Below, in pieces: positions 32,473 through 33,245 of a stretch of 33,245 nt of DNA. The notes below the pieces were generated by a model. The model was not told the DNA's origin. It saw nothing but the letters and a program-made list of their open reading frames with translations, and searched no databases. The translations under genes were made by a program, and so were the position numbers. Source of the stretch: Pseudomonas sp. AFG_SD02_1510_Pfu_092 (GTDB lineage: Bacteria; Pseudomonadota; Gammaproteobacteria; Pseudomonadales; Pseudomonadaceae); NCBI RefSeq assembly GCF_003331055.1, contig NZ_PUQD01000059.1, positions 1-33,245 on the forward strand, read 5' to 3'. Numbering within the stretch: the first letter of the stretch is position 1; the number at the start of each line of letters is the position of its first letter.

Positions 32473-33078
32473 ATGCCAATCGAACTGCTGCCGGAAACCC
32501 CTTCGCAAACCGCCGGCCCCTACGTGCACATCGGCCTGGCCCTGGAAGCGGCCGGCAACCCGACCCGCGACCAGGAAATCTGGAATCGCCTGGCCAAGCC
32601 GGACGCGGCGGGCGAGCACATTCTGCTGATCGGCCAGGTGTATGACGGCAACGGCCACCTGGTGCGTGATTCGTTCCTGGAAGTGTGGCAAGCCGATGCC
32701 AACGGTGAATACCAGGATGCCTACAACCTGGAAAACGCCTTCAACAGCTTTGGCCGCACCGCGACCACCTTCGATGCCGGTGAATGGACGCTGCACACGG
32801 TCAAGCCGGGTGTGGTGAACAATGCTGCGGGCGTGCCGATGGCGCCGCACATCAACATCAGCCTGTTTGCCCGGGGCATCAACATCCACCTGCACACGCG
32901 TCTGTATTTCGATGACGAGGCCGAGGCCAATGCCAAGTGCCCGGTGCTGAACCTGATCGAGCAGCCACAGCGGCGTGAGACGTTGATTGCCAGGCGATGC
33001 GAAGTGGACGGGAAGACGGCGTATCGTTTCGATATCCGTATTCAGGGGGAAGGGGAGACGGTGTTCTTCGACTTCTGA
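32473..33078 (+). CDS. pcaG: Protocatechuate 3,4-dioxygenase alpha subunit
   Basis: The alpha subunit of the enzyme; it pairs with PcaH in a multimer and shapes the active site without binding iron. The 201-residue product has the family parts LLPETPSQTAGPYVHIGLAL, LLIGQVYDGNGHLVRDSFLE, VWQADANGEY and APHINISLFARGINIHLHTR, which correspond to the beta-subunit core but lack the full ligand set. The frame opens at 32380 inside pcaH; the ATG at 32473, 10 bases after the pcaH stop, gives the known start and length. A hairpin follows the stop. Confidence 0.97.
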   Translation: MPIELLPETPSQTAGPYVHIGLALEAAGNPTRDQEIWNRLAKPDAAGEHILLIGQVYDGNGHLVRDSFLEVWQADANGEYQDAYNLENAFNSFGRTATTFDAGEWTLHTVKPGVVNNAAGVPMAPHINISLFARGINIHLHTRLYFDDEAEANAKCPVLNLIEQPQRRETLIARRCEVDGKTAYRFDIRIQGEGETVFFDF

Positions 33079-33088
33079 GTAAAACCTG

Positions 33089-33105
33089 GGGCCGCTTTGC
33101 GGCCC
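33089..33105 (+). terminator. Hairpin after pcaG
   Basis: GGGCCGC-TTT-GCGGCCC, a perfect 7-bp stem with a 3-base loop, 10 bases after the pcaG stop. It is the likely end of the pcaHG transcript, although no T-run follows. Confidence 0.6.
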
Positions 33106-33109
33106 ATCG

Positions 33110-33245
<136 letters not shown>

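Overview
The window is chromosomal DNA from a fluorescent Pseudomonas close to P. putida. Supporting signs are the GC-rich coding style, the recC-recB-recD order behind an rRNA operon, the mmsA-mmsB pair with a divergent LysR gene, a chemoreceptor that looks orthologous to McpS of P. putida KT2440, pcaHG, and many copies of the P. putida-type REP sequence (core GTGGGAGCGGGC...GCCCGCGAA). It appears to be a whole contig: it starts inside a 5S rRNA gene, a typical break at a repeated rRNA operon, and ends in poly-C/poly-G sequence that looks like an assembly artefact.

Layout. 1-102: 3' end of 5S rRNA and its terminator. 239-9476: recC, recB and recD, overlapping by 4 bases at each junction (double-strand break repair). 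9477-10104: a gene-free stretch with REP elements, then a folded leader (about 9868-10077) in front of two small Pseudomonas-type genes (10105-10621). 10813-14338: LysR regulator diverging from mmsA and mmsB (valine catabolism). 14568-16281: cupin gene, then a divergent Ni/Co efflux pair (CDF exporter and RcnR-type repressor) sharing one operator. 16476-17107: hicA-hicB toxin-antitoxin. 17126-22829 (minus strand): six tightly packed genes for a membrane-lipid pathway: CDP-alcohol phosphatidyltransferase, hydrolase-methyltransferase fusion, PAP2-dual-specificity phosphatase fusion, small membrane protein, PlsC-type acyltransferase and CdsA-type cytidylyltransferase. 23074-24243: a solitary AAA-type ATPase behind two AATAG-N6-CTATT palindromes. 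24312-26433: ABM monooxygenase-like protein, mdaB-type quinone reductase, LysR regulator. 26551-28218: periplasmic gamma-glutamyltransferase. 28438-30357: McpS-type chemoreceptor with a FliA-like promoter. 30646-31539: YpfJ-type metallopeptidase. 31743-33078: pcaH-pcaG (protocatechuate 3,4-dioxygenase) behind a PcaQ-type operator.

The best candidates for undescribed biology are: (1) the six-gene lipid operon, which encodes acylation, CDP-activation, head-group transfer, dephosphorylation and possibly methylation in one unit, and whose transferase has Asn in place of two of the four signature Asp residues; (2) the leader before 10105, where two TTGAGAC copies compete for one GTCTCAA; (3) the ATPase with its twin-palindrome promoter. 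All functions are read from sequence only; no searches were run.
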